A DNA stretch of 64,000 nucleotides from Asanoa hainanensis (GTDB lineage Bacteria > Actinomycetota > Actinomycetes > Mycobacteriales > Micromonosporaceae): positions 682,001 to 746,000 of the forward strand of contig NZ_FZPH01000002.1 of the NCBI RefSeq assembly GCF_900188485.1, read 5' to 3'. Made by a program: the position numbers and the translations under genes. Below the pieces are notes generated by a model that saw nothing but the letters and a program-made list of their open reading frames with translations, did no database searches and was not told the origin of the DNA. Of this stretch, positions 1 to 11,782 are shown piece by piece (positions within the stretch are counted from its first letter, which is position 1; every line of letters begins with the position of its first letter).

Positions 1-269
1 ATGGCGGCGGCCGCGCGGGTGGCGAGGCCGACCACGAGCAGCACGCCGAGGGTGATCTCGACGAACGGCAGGGCAGCCCCGATGACCTTGGCAACTTCGA
101 AAGGCATCACCTGGTACGCGTTGACCGCGCGCCCCGAGCCGGCGAGGTCACCGACCTTGGCGGCACCGGCGAACAGCCAGACGGCCGCCAGCCCGAGCCG
201 CACGAGGGTGCCCAGCCACGGCCGCAGGCCCGGCCAGGTCACGTCACGGGTCAACGTCGTCACGCTCAT
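1..269 (-). CDS. DoxX/MauE family membrane protein (partial, runs off left edge)
   Basis: Reading leftward from ATG 269-267, the protein begins MSVTTLTRDVTWPGL and continues into hydrophobic segments with an AVWLFAGAAKVGDL stretch and a VEITLGVLLVVGL helix. This is the usual first half of MauE/DoxX-type four-helix membrane proteins, which are tied to thiol redox or electron transfer; the exact substrate is unknown. The gene lies 67 bp downstream of the ECF sigma gene on the same strand and may be co-transcribed with it. The 3' part lies outside the window. A plus-strand ORF over the same bases is a shadow. Confidence 0.75.
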   Translation of the reverse strand, partial: MSVTTLTRDVTWPGLRPWLGTLVRLGLAAVWLFAGAAKVGDLAGSGRAVNAYQVMPFEVAKVIGAALPFVEITLGVLLVVGLATRAAAA

Positions 270-336
270 ATAGTCGCCCCGTATTGGCCAAAGGTTCCAA
301 TGCTCAGCTTTTTCCCAGTTTTCTGATAGCTGGGAT

Positions 337-930
337 TCAGCTTGCGCCGGCCTCGTCCAACACGGCGACGAGCTCGGCCCGGGCGCGCGCGACCCGCGAC
401 CGGATGGTGCCGACCGGCACCCCTTCGACCTCGGCCGCCTCGGTGTAGGAGAGGCCGATGAGCTGGGTGAGGACGAACGCGCTGCGGCGGTCGGCGGGCA
501 GCCGGCGCAGCAGCTCCGCGCTGGCGAAGCGCTGGGCCGGGTCGGGCTCGGCGGCCGCCATCACCGACCGCTCTGGCTCCGGGTGCGCCTCCAGGCGCGA
601 CCGCAGCCGCCGGCGGCGGACGACCGAGCGCAGATGGTCGGCGCAGGCCCGCCGGGTGATGCCGAGCAGCCAGGTGCGGGCGCTGGATCGTCCCTCGAAG
701 TCGGGCAGCGACCGGAACGCCCGCAGGTAGGCCTCCTGTGCCAGGTCGTCCGCGGCGTCCGGATCGACCAACGCTGCGGCGAGCCGCCAGACCTCGGTCT
801 GGGTCGCCCGCACGAAGGCGGCCTGGGCGACCGGGTCACCGCTGCGCGCGGCGAGCGCCCAACGGGTCGCGGCATCGAGGTCGACGGTGCTCGTGGGCAC
901 GGCCTCGGGCGCGCGCTGGGCGGGTATCAT
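337..930 (-). CDS. ECF RNA polymerase sigma factor
   Basis: A 197-aa sigma-70 family ECF factor with region 2 at about residues 35-100 (DDLAQEAYLRAFR at 61-73, then RTWLLGITRRACADHL) and region 4 at about 140-190 (LPADRRSAFVLTQLIGLSY and the recognition helix VPVGTIRSRVARARAEL). I chose ATG 930 because a TACATT box lies 8 nt upstream and because this leaves a normal N-terminus; an in-frame GTG at 996 would add 22 residues. It is divergent from a zinc-finger anti-sigma gene and the CopC-CopD/YcnI genes, so it probably controls a copper or redox envelope response. The regulon is inferred from neighbours only. Confidence 0.9.
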   Translation of the reverse strand: MIPAQRAPEAVPTSTVDLDAATRWALAARSGDPVAQAAFVRATQTEVWRLAAALVDPDAADDLAQEAYLRAFRSLPDFEGRSSARTWLLGITRRACADHLRSVVRRRRLRSRLEAHPEPERSVMAAAEPDPAQRFASAELLRRLPADRRSAFVLTQLIGLSYTEAAEVEGVPVGTIRSRVARARAELVAVLDEAGAS

Positions 931-1051
931 GGCAACCCAATGTACGCGGTCGACCCCTCCGCGCGGCCGCGCGACGGACGCCGTGTCGTCCGCCACGCCG
1001 ACCTGAGAAATCGCCGGGAACCAATCACCGCTCGCGGACGACTACCTGACC

Positions 1052-1672
1052 ATGATGTGCGAGCACGTCCGGGGAGCGCTGTCGGCGCGCCTCGATGGGG
1101 AGGCGGTGCCGATCCCCGTCGAGGAGATCGACGCGCATACCGCCACCTGCGCCGGTTGCCAGGCCTGGCTGACCAGCGCGCAGCGGCTCGACCGCCTGGT
1201 CAGGGCCACTCCGGCGCCCGCACCGGACCTGACCGCCAACGTGCTCGCCGCCGTCGCGGCCGACCGGCACCGGCGGTCCGACGAACCCGCCGGCCGCCGC
1301 CAGGTACTCCGGGTCGCGGTCGGCGTGCTCGCCCTCGCCCAGCTCGTCTCCGCCACGCCGGCGCTGTTCGGTGCCGAGACGGGTGCACATGCCACCCGCG
1401 AGATGGCCTGCTTCGACATCGCGCTCGCGGTCGGCTTCGCGCTCGCTGCTCTGCGCCCCGAGCGCGCCCGCGCCCTGCTGCCCATCGCCATCGTCCTGGC
1501 CCTCTGCCTGGCCGTCACCAGCGCCGTCGACGTGGCCGGCGGGCGCGCCGCCGCCGTCCACGAGTTCGGCCACCTGGCCGCCGTCGTGCAGGCCGCCGCG
1601 CTGTGGGCCCTGGGCCGCGGCGCCTACCGCGGCACCCCGCTGACCACCGCGACCGCGGCAGGTCGCGGGTGA
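1052..1672 (+). CDS. Zinc-finger (zf-HC2) transmembrane anti-sigma factor
   Basis: A 206-aa protein. The N-terminus holds a zinc-binding anti-sigma signature: Cys3, then His29-x3-Cys33-x2-Cys36 (HTATCAGC). This domain normally clamps an ECF sigma factor. From about residue 85 the chain is hydrophobic, with four or so membrane segments, so the protein should sit in the membrane with the zinc finger in the cytoplasm. It is divergent from the ECF gene, its likely partner, and its TGA stop overlaps the GTG start of the CopC-CopD gene, implying translational coupling. The start could also be the second Met codon. Confidence 0.85.
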   Translation: MMCEHVRGALSARLDGEAVPIPVEEIDAHTATCAGCQAWLTSAQRLDRLVRATPAPAPDLTANVLAAVAADRHRRSDEPAGRRQVLRVAVGVLALAQLVSATPALFGAETGAHATREMACFDIALAVGFALAALRPERARALLPIAIVLALCLAVTSAVDVAGGRAAAVHEFGHLAAVVQAAALWALGRGAYRGTPLTTATAAGRG

Positions 1673-3318
1673 GCAAGGTCGTCTCGCGGCTCGTCATCGT
1701 CGCCGCGCTGGTCGTCGGCTGGGCGGCCCTCTTCCTCGCTCCGGCGGCACCGGCCAGCGCACACGCGGTCCTGGAGAGCACCAGCCCCGCCGCCAACTCG
1801 ATCGTCCCGGCCGCTCCGCCCGAGGTCGTGCTGACCTTCAGCGAGGATGTCCGGCAGGTTCCGGACAAGATCCACGTGGTGGCGCCGGACGGCTCGCGCG
1901 CCGACACGGGCGCTCCGGTGTTCGGCGACGCCGCGGTCCGGATCCCGTTGAAGCCGGGCGGGGCCAACGGCACCTACCTGGTCAACTACCGGGTGATCTC
2001 GGCGGACAGCCACCCGATCGCCGGCGCCTTCACGTACTCGGTGGGTGAGCCGTCGGCCGCGCCGACCGACAGCAACGCGCCCGCGACCGAGGAGAGCACC
2101 GCCCTCAAGATCGCGTTCCCGATCGTCAAATATCTCGGGTACGCGGGCCTCGTGCTGCTGATCGGCCCGGCGATGGTGCTCGCGCTGCTCTGGCCGCAAC
2201 GGTTGGCACGGGCGGCACCGAGCCGGCTCGCCTGGCTCGGGCTCGGGCTCGTCGGGCTGTCGACGGTGGGCGAGCTGTTCCTGCAGGCGCCGTACACGAC
2301 CGGCGGCGGCTACTTCGACGGCGGCGCGTTGCGCGACGTGCTCGGCAGCACGTATGGCACCGCCCACCTGATCCGCCTCGGCGTGCTCGCGGCGGCGGCC
2401 TTCCTGCTCCGCCCGGTGCTCTCCGGCCGCAGCGGGGTCGCCGACCGCGTACTGCTCGTCGTGCTCGGCGTGATCGGGTTGGCCACCTGGCCCATCTCCG
2501 GCCACCCCGGCGCGTCCCCGGTGCCGGCGGTCTCGGTCGTGGTCGACATGGCCCACCTCGCCGGCATGGCGGTCTGGCTCGGCGGGCTGGTCATGCTGTT
2601 CGCCTTCCTGTTCCGCCAGGCGTCGCCACGCGAGCTCGGCGCGATCCTGCCGGTCTGGTCGCGCTGGGCGACGCTGGCGGTGACCGCGCTGTTCCTCGCG
2701 GGGGTCGTCCAGGCGCTGGTCGAGGTCTCGACGATCAAGGCGCTCTACTCGACGACGTACGGGCAACTGATCATCGCCAAGGTCGTGCTCTTCGGTGTGG
2801 TGCTCGGGGTGGCAGCGTTCTCCCGCAACCAGGTCCGCAAGCACGCGGAGCCGGACGACCCGCGCCCGCTGCGCAAGGCCGTCCTGATCGAGATCGCCGG
2901 CATCGCGGTCGTGCTCGCGCTGACCTCGGTGCTGGTGCAGACCACGCCGGCCCGCACCGCGTCGGCCACGGTCGCCGCGGGCGCGGAACAGCCGGGCTAC
3001 TACTCGGCCATGATCACCACCAGCCCCAAGCTCAACCTGCAGGTCGAGGTCGATCCCGCCAAGCAGGGCAACAACGACATCCACCTGTACGCGTACACGA
3101 AGGACAACAAGCCGCAGGTGGTCGTGGAGTGGAAGGGCACCGCGTCGTTGCCCTCGGCGGGGATCGAGGCCATCGACATCCCGCTGCTGGGGCTCGCGCC
3201 CACCCACGCCAGCGGCGCGATCCAGCTTCCGCGTCCCGGGCAGTGGGAGCTCAAGTTCACCGTCCGGATATCCGACATCGACCAGGGCACGGTGACCGCC
3301 ACCGTGCCTGTCACGTAG
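1669..3318 (+). CDS. CopC-CopD copper resistance fusion protein with C-terminal beta domain
   Basis: A 549-aa protein starting at GTG 1669, which overlaps the upstream stop (GTGA). A signal peptide ends at AHA, leaving His32 as the mature N-terminus, the typical first copper ligand of CopC. The CopC-like domain spans about 32-128 (LTFSEDV, SADSHPIAGAF), followed by about eight membrane helices of the CopD type (about 150-420) with MAHLAGMAVWLGGL. Residues 425-549 form an extracytoplasmic beta-rich YtkA-like domain. The expected role is periplasmic copper binding and import or handling. The much longer ORF that reads in from upstream bases is not coding before 1669. Confidence 0.9.
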   Translation: MSKVVSRLVIVAALVVGWAALFLAPAAPASAHAVLESTSPAANSIVPAAPPEVVLTFSEDVRQVPDKIHVVAPDGSRADTGAPVFGDAAVRIPLKPGGANGTYLVNYRVISADSHPIAGAFTYSVGEPSAAPTDSNAPATEESTALKIAFPIVKYLGYAGLVLLIGPAMVLALLWPQRLARAAPSRLAWLGLGLVGLSTVGELFLQAPYTTGGGYFDGGALRDVLGSTYGTAHLIRLGVLAAAAFLLRPVLSGRSGVADRVLLVVLGVIGLATWPISGHPGASPVPAVSVVVDMAHLAGMAVWLGGLVMLFAFLFRQASPRELGAILPVWSRWATLAVTALFLAGVVQALVEVSTIKALYSTTYGQLIIAKVVLFGVVLGVAAFSRNQVRKHAEPDDPRPLRKAVLIEIAGIAVVLALTSVLVQTTPARTASATVAAGAEQPGYYSAMITTSPKLNLQVEVDPAKQGNNDIHLYAYTKDNKPQVVVEWKGTASLPSAGIEAIDIPLLGLAPTHASGAIQLPRPGQWELKFTVRISDIDQGTVTATVPVT

Positions 3319-3330
3319 GAAGGCTCACCC

Positions 3331-4047
3331 ATGATCCGTAGCCGGCTGGCCAAGGCCGCCGCTCTCAGCGTCGGCGCCGTCGTGGTCGCCCTCGGCGTCG
3401 CCGGACCCGCGTTCGCGCACGTCACCGTCAACCCGAAAGAGGCGACGCAGGGCGGGTACGGGCGGCTGGCGTTCCGCGTGCCCAACGAGAGCGACACCGC
3501 GTCGACCGTCAAGCTCGAGGTGAACCTGCCCGAGGACGCCCCGGTGGCGTCGGTGTCGACGATGCCGGTTCCGGGTTGGACGGTGGCCGTCGAGAAGCGC
3601 AAGCTTGCGACGCCGCTGACCGTGCACGGCAGCCAGGTGACCGAGGTGGTCGGCAAGCTGACCTTCACGGCGGCCGCCGGCGGCGGGGTCAAGCCGGGCG
3701 AGTTCCAGGAGTTCCCGGTCTCGATGGGCCCGCTGCCCGAGAAGGACCAGATGATTTTCAAGGTCCTCCAGACGTACTCGGACGGCGAGATCTCCCGCTG
3801 GATCGACGAGCCGGTCGAGGGCGGCGAGGAGCCGGAGCACCCGGCGCCGGTGCTGAAGCTGGCCGCGGCAGCCGACGAGGCTGCCGCTCCCACTGCCGGG
3901 CCGACGGTTGCGGCCGTCGCCTCGTCTGACGACTCCTCCTCGGGCACCGCGACCGGCCTCGGCATCGCGGGTCTGATCGCCGGTGTGCTCGGCCTGGTGC
4001 TCGGCGGTCTCGCCTTCATGCGTGCGCGGCCGTCTTCCGGCTCATAG
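3331..4047 (+). CDS. YcnI family copper-associated protein (DUF1775)
   Basis: A 238-aa secreted, membrane-anchored protein. The signal peptide ends FAHVTVNP, so His30 becomes the N-terminal residue, as in YcnI proteins that bind copper through that histidine. The beta-sandwich includes FRVPNES and a PGWTV segment. A linker rich in Ala and Ser leads to one C-terminal helix (GIAGLIAGVLGLVLGGLAFM) and a short basic tail. An AGGAAGG ribosome site precedes ATG 3331, and the gene follows the CopC-CopD gene by 12 bp. This pairing supports a copper-trafficking role. A strong terminator follows. Confidence 0.9.
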   Translation: MIRSRLAKAAALSVGAVVVALGVAGPAFAHVTVNPKEATQGGYGRLAFRVPNESDTASTVKLEVNLPEDAPVASVSTMPVPGWTVAVEKRKLATPLTVHGSQVTEVVGKLTFTAAAGGGVKPGEFQEFPVSMGPLPEKDQMIFKVLQTYSDGEISRWIDEPVEGGEEPEHPAPVLKLAAAADEAAAPTAGPTVAAVASSDDSSSGTATGLGIAGLIAGVLGLVLGGLAFMRARPSSGS

Positions 4048-4064
4048 CTCTCTTCGCTCGGCGG

Positions 4065-4112
4065 AACCCGCCGGTCCGGGGCGTTGTCCCTGGACCGGCG
4101 GGTTTTTTCTTT
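4065..4112 (+). terminator. Rho-independent terminator of the copper operon
   Basis: A perfect 13-bp inverted repeat (4065-4077 with 4092-4104, arm AACCCGCCGGTCC) with a 14-nt loop is followed directly by a T-rich run. It closes the anti-sigma/CopC-CopD/YcnI operon. Confidence 0.9.
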
Positions 4113-4200
4113 GTCCGCGTGCCACGCCATCTGCGTCGTGTGTTCGGATCGTCACGTTGAGTACAGTTTGTCCGGTAACGCGATCAAGGGGGAGACGCTG

Positions 4201-7014
<2,814 letters not shown>

Positions 7015-7033
7015 CGAAACCCCGGGAAAAACA

Positions 7034-7070
7034 GAGCGTCCCTTCGCGCTGCCGACGCGAAGGGACGCTC
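7034..7070. terminator. Bidirectional terminator between convergent genes
   Basis: A perfect 15-bp inverted repeat (arm GAGCGTCCCTTCGCG, 7034-7048 with 7056-7070) with a 7-nt loop sits between two convergent genes. An A-run just left of the stem gives a T-run for leftward transcription, so it suits the mannosyltransferase gene best; there is no T-run to the right. Confidence 0.8.
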
Positions 7071-7141
7071 TCACCGGGGGAACGGTGCAACTGGAGAACT
7101 TGATCCGTTAATGCCAGTTTAACCCTTCCGGTGTCGACTGG

Positions 7142-8356
7142 CTAGGTCTGTCCAGTTCTAGGCGGTTCTGGTGGGCGGATCCGCGCGCGGGCCGGTAGCA
7201 GGGCTACCAGTGCGAGCGCTGCCAGGACGTACAGGTTCCGCAGGAGGAAGTCGCCGATCGTGCGGGTCGGGTCCGGGGCTATGCCCCAGTCGATGAAGGT
7301 GTTCACGCCGTACAGGGCGACCGCCAGCGTCCCGCCGGCCAGGGCCAGGTCCCGCCGCCGTCCCGAGTCGACCAGGACGACCAGGGCCGGCACGAACCAG
7401 AACACGTGGTGCGGCCACGTGATCGGGCTGACCAGCGCGCCGACCAGGCCGGTCAGCGTCAGCCCGGAGAGGTCGTCCCCGGCGCGGAAGGCCCGGGCCG
7501 CCCGCCACATGCCGAAGCCGGTGACCGCCAGGGCCAGCAGCAGCCACCAGATCTTGGCCGGTTCGGAGGGCGCTACCAACCTGGCCAGCAAACCCTGCAA
7601 GGACTGGTTGCCCGTGTAATCAGGGCGGCCGACCCGCTCGGTCGAGAACAGGGACGACGTCCAGAACTGCCACGAGTCGCGCGGTGCCACCGCTGCGGCC
7701 AGCAACGTCGCCACCACGGCCGTGCCCGCCGACACGGCTGCCTCCCGCCAGCGGCGGGTGACCAGGAAATACAGGATGAAGATGCCCGGGAACAGCTTGA
7801 TCGCCGTCGCGAGGCCCACGCCGGCGCCCGCCCAGAACCACCTGCGGGGCACGGCGTGGCAGAAGTCCGCCAGGATCAGCAGCACGAGCAGCATGTTGAT
7901 CTGGCCGAAGAAGTACGTCTCGCGGCTCGGCTCCACCGCCAGCGCCACCGGGAAGAGCAGCCCGGCCAGGAGCCAGCGGGGCGGGCCCCGGCGGTCGGCG
8001 ATCGGCGCGGTCAGCCACCAGGCGGCCACGGCCACGGCAGCGACCGTGAAGACGCAGAAGAACCCGATCGTGAAGCCGAGCGGCACAGCCGCGAACGGCC
8101 GCAGCAGCAGGGCCGCGAAGGGCGGATAGGTGAAGTACAGCTCGCCCTGGACCCGGTCCGGCTGGGCGTAGTCGTAGAGCGGGTGCCCGTCGGCCCACCA
8201 GCGCAGCGCGCTCACGTAGATGCGCAGGTCGAAGAAGTCGCGGCGGGCCGCGTACACCCAGATGAACGCGACCGAAGCGGCGGTGAGCGCGATCACCACG
8301 GCGATCCGCCGTGCGGTGCCGGGGTTGATCTTCATGGGTGGCGCTGCTGCCTGCAC
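7142..8356 (-). CDS. GT87 family mannosyltransferase, polytopic membrane protein
   Basis: A 404-aa membrane glycosyltransferase of the GT-C fold (GT87/DUF2029, PimE-like). It has about ten helices, an early Asp motif in [14 protein letters not shown] on the first outer loop, then [11 protein letters not shown] and an [14 protein letters not shown] segment, all typical of polyprenyl-phosphate-mannose dependent alpha-1,2-mannosyltransferases of actinobacteria. The expected role is mannosylation of phosphoinositides or lipoglycans outside the membrane; the acceptor is not known here. I keep GTG 8356 as start because TAGGCT lies exactly 7 nt upstream; ATG 8335 is the alternative. Confidence 0.85.
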   Translation of the reverse strand: MQAAAPPMKINPGTARRIAVVIALTAASVAFIWVYAARRDFFDLRIYVSALRWWADGHPLYDYAQPDRVQGELYFTYPPFAALLLRPFAAVPLGFTIGFFCVFTVAAVAVAAWWLTAPIADRRGPPRWLLAGLLFPVALAVEPSRETYFFGQINMLLVLLILADFCHAVPRRWFWAGAGVGLATAIKLFPGIFILYFLVTRRWREAAVSAGTAVVATLLAAAVAPRDSWQFWTSSLFSTERVGRPDYTGNQSLQGLLARLVAPSEPAKIWWLLLALAVTGFGMWRAARAFRAGDDLSGLTLTGLVGALVSPITWPHHVFWFVPALVVLVDSGRRRDLALAGGTLAVALYGVNTFIDWGIAPDPTRTIGDFLLRNLYVLAALALVALLPARARIRPPEPPRTGQT

Positions 8357-8411
8357 GCCCGGCAGCCTAGTGGAGGCTCACCGAGAGCGACCTGCGCGTA
8401 GGCTGTCGATC

Positions 8412-9002
8412 GTGGCTGATCTTCTGGTCTGGATCGACTGTGAGATGACCGGGCTCGACCTCGGCAAGGACGCGCTGGTCGAGGTCGCGGCGTTGGTGAC
8501 CGACCCCAACCTGAACGTCCTGGGTGAGGGGGTCGACCTGGTGATCCACGCCTCCGACGCGCAGCTCGACGGCATGCCCGACGTGGTTCGGGAGATGCAT
8601 GCCAAGAGCGGGCTGACCGAGGAGGTACGCCGGTCGACGGTCACCCTCGAACAGGCCGAGGACCAACTCCTGTCCTACATCACGACGTACGTGAAGGACC
8701 CGCGCACGGCGCCGCTGTGTGGCAACTCGATCGCCACCGACCGCGGTTTCCTCGCCCGCGACATGCCCCGGCTCGACGCGCACCTGCACTACCGCATGAT
8801 CGACGTGTCGTCGATCAAGGAGCTGTGCCGGCGCTGGTACCCGCGGGTCTACTTCGGCCAGCCCGCCAAGGGCCTGGCCCACCGCGCCCTCGCCGACATC
8901 CGGGAGAGCATCCGCGAGCTCGAGTACTACCGCCGGACGGTGTTCGTGCCCCTGCCCGGCCCGGACGTGGAGACCGCGAAGGCGATCGCGGCGGAGCTTT
9001 AA
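8412..9002 (+). CDS. orn: Oligoribonuclease (DEDDh 3'-5' exoribonuclease)
   Basis: A 196-aa enzyme that degrades 2-5 nt RNA fragments and pGpG in the cytoplasm. The exonuclease motifs are clear: [10 protein letters not shown] (ExoI, Asp and Glu), [16 protein letters not shown] (ExoII region) and [11 protein letters not shown] (ExoIII, His and Asp). The length matches the family. The start is GTG 8412, seven nt after a TAGGCT box, so the message is probably leaderless. It is divergent from the GT87 gene with only 55 bp between the two starts, and tRNA-His follows. Confidence 0.97.
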   Translation: MADLLVWIDCEMTGLDLGKDALVEVAALVTDPNLNVLGEGVDLVIHASDAQLDGMPDVVREMHAKSGLTEEVRRSTVTLEQAEDQLLSYITTYVKDPRTAPLCGNSIATDRGFLARDMPRLDAHLHYRMIDVSSIKELCRRWYPRVYFGQPAKGLAHRALADIRESIRELEYYRRTVFVPLPGPDVETAKAIAAEL

Positions 9003-9084
9003 TACCCTGTCGACGGGGCCGGGCGGCGTATGGCTATCATTGGTCGGCGCCTCGCCCGGCGGAAATGCCGGCGCGGGTCGACAT

Positions 9085-9161
9085 GGTGGCTGTAGCTCAG
9101 TTGGCAGAGCACCGGGTTGTGGTCCCGGGTGTCGGGGGTTCAAATCCCCTCAGTCACCCCA
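9085..9161 (+). tRNA. tRNA-His (GTG)
   Basis: A full cloverleaf: acceptor GTGGCTG pairs with CAGTCAC, the D stem is GCTC/GAGC, and the anticodon stem CCGGG/CCCGG encloses TTGTGGT with anticodon GTG at 9119-9121. The T arm has loop TTCAAAT. G at 9085 is the extra 5' residue (G-1) opposite C73, diagnostic for tRNA-His. The terminal CCA is encoded. Confidence 0.97.
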
Positions 9162-9268
9162 CCGTGTGACGGCTCGACCGGGTTTCCCGGCCGGGCCGTT
9201 TCGCTTTGTGATCAAGAAAGCGATCGCCCGGGGCGGCGGCGCTCGCTCACCCGTCATACCGTTCGGCG

Positions 9269-10063
9269 GTGACGCAGCCAACCCCTCCGCCGCCAAAGCC
9301 ACCCACCTGGCCCTGGCTCGTCGGTGCAGCGGCTGCCTTCGTCATGATCCTCGGCCTCTCCGCCGGCACTCTCCTGGCGTTGCGCGACAGCGACGGCGAC
9401 GGCGACGGCGACCGCGAAACCGTGGCACCACCGCCACCGGTCGGTCAGACCGATCCGAACACCGCGGAAGAACCGATGCCCCGGATCACCACGGCACCTG
9501 GTGAGTCGCCCAGGCCGTGGGCGATGGGGAAGGACGTCACGATCAGCGGCCGTGGCGACCGGACCGTCGACGTCGGGCTCGTGCCCGATGCCGTGTACGT
9601 CGCGACGATCACCCACGACGGCACGGCGAACTTCATGGTCGACACGCTCGGCGACGGCGGCCGCAACGTCGGGCTGATCGTCAACGCACAGGGCGACTAC
9701 TCCGGTGAGCGCACCGTCGGCCTGGCCGAGTTCGACACCGTGGCGGCGGTCCGGGTCCGGGCGGACGGCAACTGGAAGATCGTTCTGCGCGACGTCAGAA
9801 AAGCGCGGAAGTTCACCGGCAAGGCGACCGGTCGCGAGCCAGCGGTCTTCCTGGTGCCGAAGGACGCCGGTTTCAGCGCACGGCTCACGCTCAGCTACCG
9901 CGGGACCGGGAACTACGTCATTCGCGGCTACGGCGAAGACAGCCGGATGGGCCTGCTCGAAGACGGCATCGGCCCGTTGAGCTGGTTGGTCCACCTGCCG
10001 CCGGACACCCGGGTGATCGAGGTCGACACGCAAGGCGACTGGGACCTCGAAGTGCTGCCCTGA
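9269..10063 (+). CDS. Membrane-anchored protein with two beta-rich repeats, function unknown
   Basis: A 264-aa protein: Pro-rich cytoplasmic start, one membrane helix at about 15-38, an acidic DSDGDGDGD linker, then two related beta-rich units. The first (about 90-170) ends VRVRADGNWKIVLRD and the second (about 180-262) ends RVIEVDTQGDWDLEVLP; both have a central GxGxY/F segment. This looks like a duplicated jelly-roll-like extracytoplasmic domain. The start GTG 9269 lies 6 nt after a TACCGT box and there is no ribosome site, so it is probably leaderless. No family is recognised with certainty. Confidence 0.75.
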   Translation: MTQPTPPPPKPPTWPWLVGAAAAFVMILGLSAGTLLALRDSDGDGDGDRETVAPPPPVGQTDPNTAEEPMPRITTAPGESPRPWAMGKDVTISGRGDRTVDVGLVPDAVYVATITHDGTANFMVDTLGDGGRNVGLIVNAQGDYSGERTVGLAEFDTVAAVRVRADGNWKIVLRDVRKARKFTGKATGREPAVFLVPKDAGFSARLTLSYRGTGNYVIRGYGEDSRMGLLEDGIGPLSWLVHLPPDTRVIEVDTQGDWDLEVLP

Positions 10064-10081
10064 CGGCGTAGCGTCGGAATC

Positions 10082-11090
10082 GTGGAGATCCGCGGGGTGA
10101 ACTACGACACCGGCCAGAGGCTCGACGACTTCCACACCAGGTCGGTGTTCGACGACGACGCGGTGCGCCGCGACATGGCGGCCATCGCCCAAGACCTCCA
10201 TGCCACTGCGGTACGCGTCTCCGGCGACGACCCCGACCGGATCCTCACGGCCGGCCGGCTCGCCGCCCAGGCCGGGCTCGACGTCTGGTTTCTCGCCGTT
10301 CCCCTACGACCTCGACGCCGCCGAGCTGGTCGGTTACCTGACGGGTGCGGCCGAGCGTGCCGAGCTCCTGCGTCGCGAGACCGAGCGCGAGGTCGTCATG
10401 GTGCTCGGCTGCGAGATGACCCTGTTCTGCAAGGGCTTCGTGCCGGGGGAGGGGCTGCCCGGCCGCACGGCCACGATGACGAACCCGGCCACCTGGGCCA
10501 CGGAGGAGGGCCGGGCGCCGCTGCTGGCCGGTTTCCAGCGCGCCCGGGACACACAGCGCGAGACCGTCGCCGCCGCCCGGCAGGTGTTCGGCGGCCGGCT
10601 CACGTACGCGGCGGGAATGTGGGAGCAGGTCGACTGGGACCAGTTCGACATCGTCTCGGTCGACGCCTACCGGGACGCCGGCAACGCCGAGCGCTATGCG
10701 GACGAGCTGCGCGCGTACCACCGCTTCGGTCGTCCGGTGGTGGTCACCGAGTTCGGCTGCTGCACGTACCGGGGAGCGGCCGACCGCGGCGGTCTGGGTT
10801 GGACGATCGTCACCGAGGACGGCACGATCCCCGCCGAGTACGAGCGGGACGAGGCTGAACAGGTCCGCTACCTGCACGAGCTCGACGCCGTGTTCGACGA
10901 GGAGCGGGTCGCCGGCGCGTTCTGGTTCACCTTCGCCGGCTTCGAGTTGCCGCACCGCCCCGACGACCCGGCGCACGACCTGGACCTGGCGTCGTACGGA
11001 CTGGTGGCGATGCGCCCGGACGGCGGCTGGGAGCCCAAGCTGGCCTTCCACGCCGTGGCGGCGCTCTACGGCGGTCAGCCGGCCAGGTAG
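10082..11090 (+). pseudogene. TIM-barrel glycoside-hydrolase-like gene, interrupted by a 1-nt frameshift
   Basis: The N-terminal part (VEIRGVNYDTG from GTG 10082) is in one frame up to TGG at 10286-10288, and the rest (SPFPYDLDAAELVGYL to the TAG at 11090) is in another. Removing one T from the TTT at 10289-10291 restores a single 335-codon frame reading DVWFSPFPYDLDA. Segments LGCEMTLF, DIVSVDAYRD, VVTEFGCCTY and GAFWFTFAGFE resemble a (beta/alpha)8 glycoside-hydrolase fold; related actinobacterial genes are often labelled abortive infection protein, without proof. TAGCGT lies 7 nt before the start. It may be a true pseudogene or a homopolymer sequencing error. Confidence 0.8.
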
Positions 11091-11461
11091 GCCTCGGTCA
11101 GCCGGCTCGGTGCCTTGGCCAGCCACGCGTCGACCAGCGCGGTCTCCAGCGTGACCCGGTCGACCTCGGAGAGCTGGATCAGCACGGCCGCGTAGCCGTC
11201 GAAGTGCGAGATGGTGAAGACGCCAGGCGCGCCCGCGGCGAGCACCGCGTCCTTCTCGGCCAGGTCACCGACCGCGGTCGCGACGATCGGACCCTCGGGC
11301 ACCGGCTCGTCGCCGTACCGCTTGATGTCGGCCTTGCTGAACGGCCGCTCCCACGCGAACACCTTGCCCGCCACCGACCAGGCGCGGCTGCCCCGCCGGT
11401 CGACCATGTCGGTCTCCGGCAGCCGAGCCGCCAACTGCGCCACGTCGTCCAGGGTCACCAT
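11075..11461 (-). CDS. MmcQ/YjbR family DNA-binding-like protein
   Basis: A 128-aa protein starting MVTLDDVAQLAARLPETD. The MmcQ/YjbR fold signature is seen in the early acidic/Pro segment, AWSVAGKVFAWERPFSK and the C-terminal LSEVDRVTLETALVDAWLAKAP. These proteins have a CyaY-like fold and an unproven DNA-binding role. I chose ATG 11461 since a TACCGT box lies 6 nt upstream, pointing to a leaderless message; an earlier in-frame start at 11479 lies upstream of that box. The last 16 bases overlap the convergent hydrolase-like gene. Confidence 0.85.
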   Translation of the reverse strand: MVTLDDVAQLAARLPETDMVDRRGSRAWSVAGKVFAWERPFSKADIKRYGDEPVPEGPIVATAVGDLAEKDAVLAAGAPGVFTISHFDGYAAVLIQLSEVDRVTLETALVDAWLAKAPSRLTEAYLAG

Positions 11462-11500
11462 GCGCGAACGGTACGGCAACCCGTCGCGACAAGCCGTCCC

Positions 11501-11680
11501 TTACGGCATGGTGTCGCCGCCGCCGGTGCGGCGCTGCGCCTCGTCGACGCCCTTGTCGATCTTGTCGCCGTACTTCCCGCCGGTGCGCTCGTCCATCTTG
11601 TCGCCGGCCTTGTCGAGGCCCTTGTCGACCTTGTCGTCGTGCTTGCCCATCATGTCCTTGATGCGGTCCATGAATCCCAT
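11501..11680 (-). CDS. Small MT0933-type antitoxin-family protein
   Basis: A 59-aa, highly charged, predicted helical protein beginning MGFMDRIKDMMGKH and rich in a recurring pattern of Asp-Lys-Val/Gly/Met-Asp (DDKVDKGLDKAGDKMDE). This is the composition and motif order of the actinobacterial MT0933-like family, labelled antitoxin in databases although experimental support for a toxin partner is thin. No toxin gene lies beside it: neighbours are the MmcQ/YjbR gene and a divergent molybdopterin oxidoreductase. The gene is short but its Lys/Asp periodicity and family match make it credible. Confidence 0.8.
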   Translation of the reverse strand: MGFMDRIKDMMGKHDDKVDKGLDKAGDKMDERTGGKYGDKIDKGVDEAQRRTGGGDTMP

Positions 11681-11782
11681 GGCGGCCGTCTTCCCCCGCC
11701 CGTCCCGGCCAAACCGTCACCCGCCGTGACCTGCCGGAAAATGCGAGAGATGGTACGAGTGGGGCTCACGTAGCATCCGGGC

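Noticed and set aside
1-273. 90-codon rightward ORF at the left edge
   Set aside because: It is the complement of the DoxX/MauE gene, whose hydrophobic helices are clear on the minus strand.
583-1668. Upstream extension of the CopC-CopD frame
   Set aside because: The bases are already used by the ECF and anti-sigma genes, and the translation is Arg/Pro-rich without a fold. The GTG at 1669 followed by a signal peptide is the clear start.
11501-11680. Toxin-antitoxin pair around the MT0933-like gene
   Set aside because: No toxin-like gene is adjacent; the MmcQ/YjbR gene downstream has its own start box and no toxin features.
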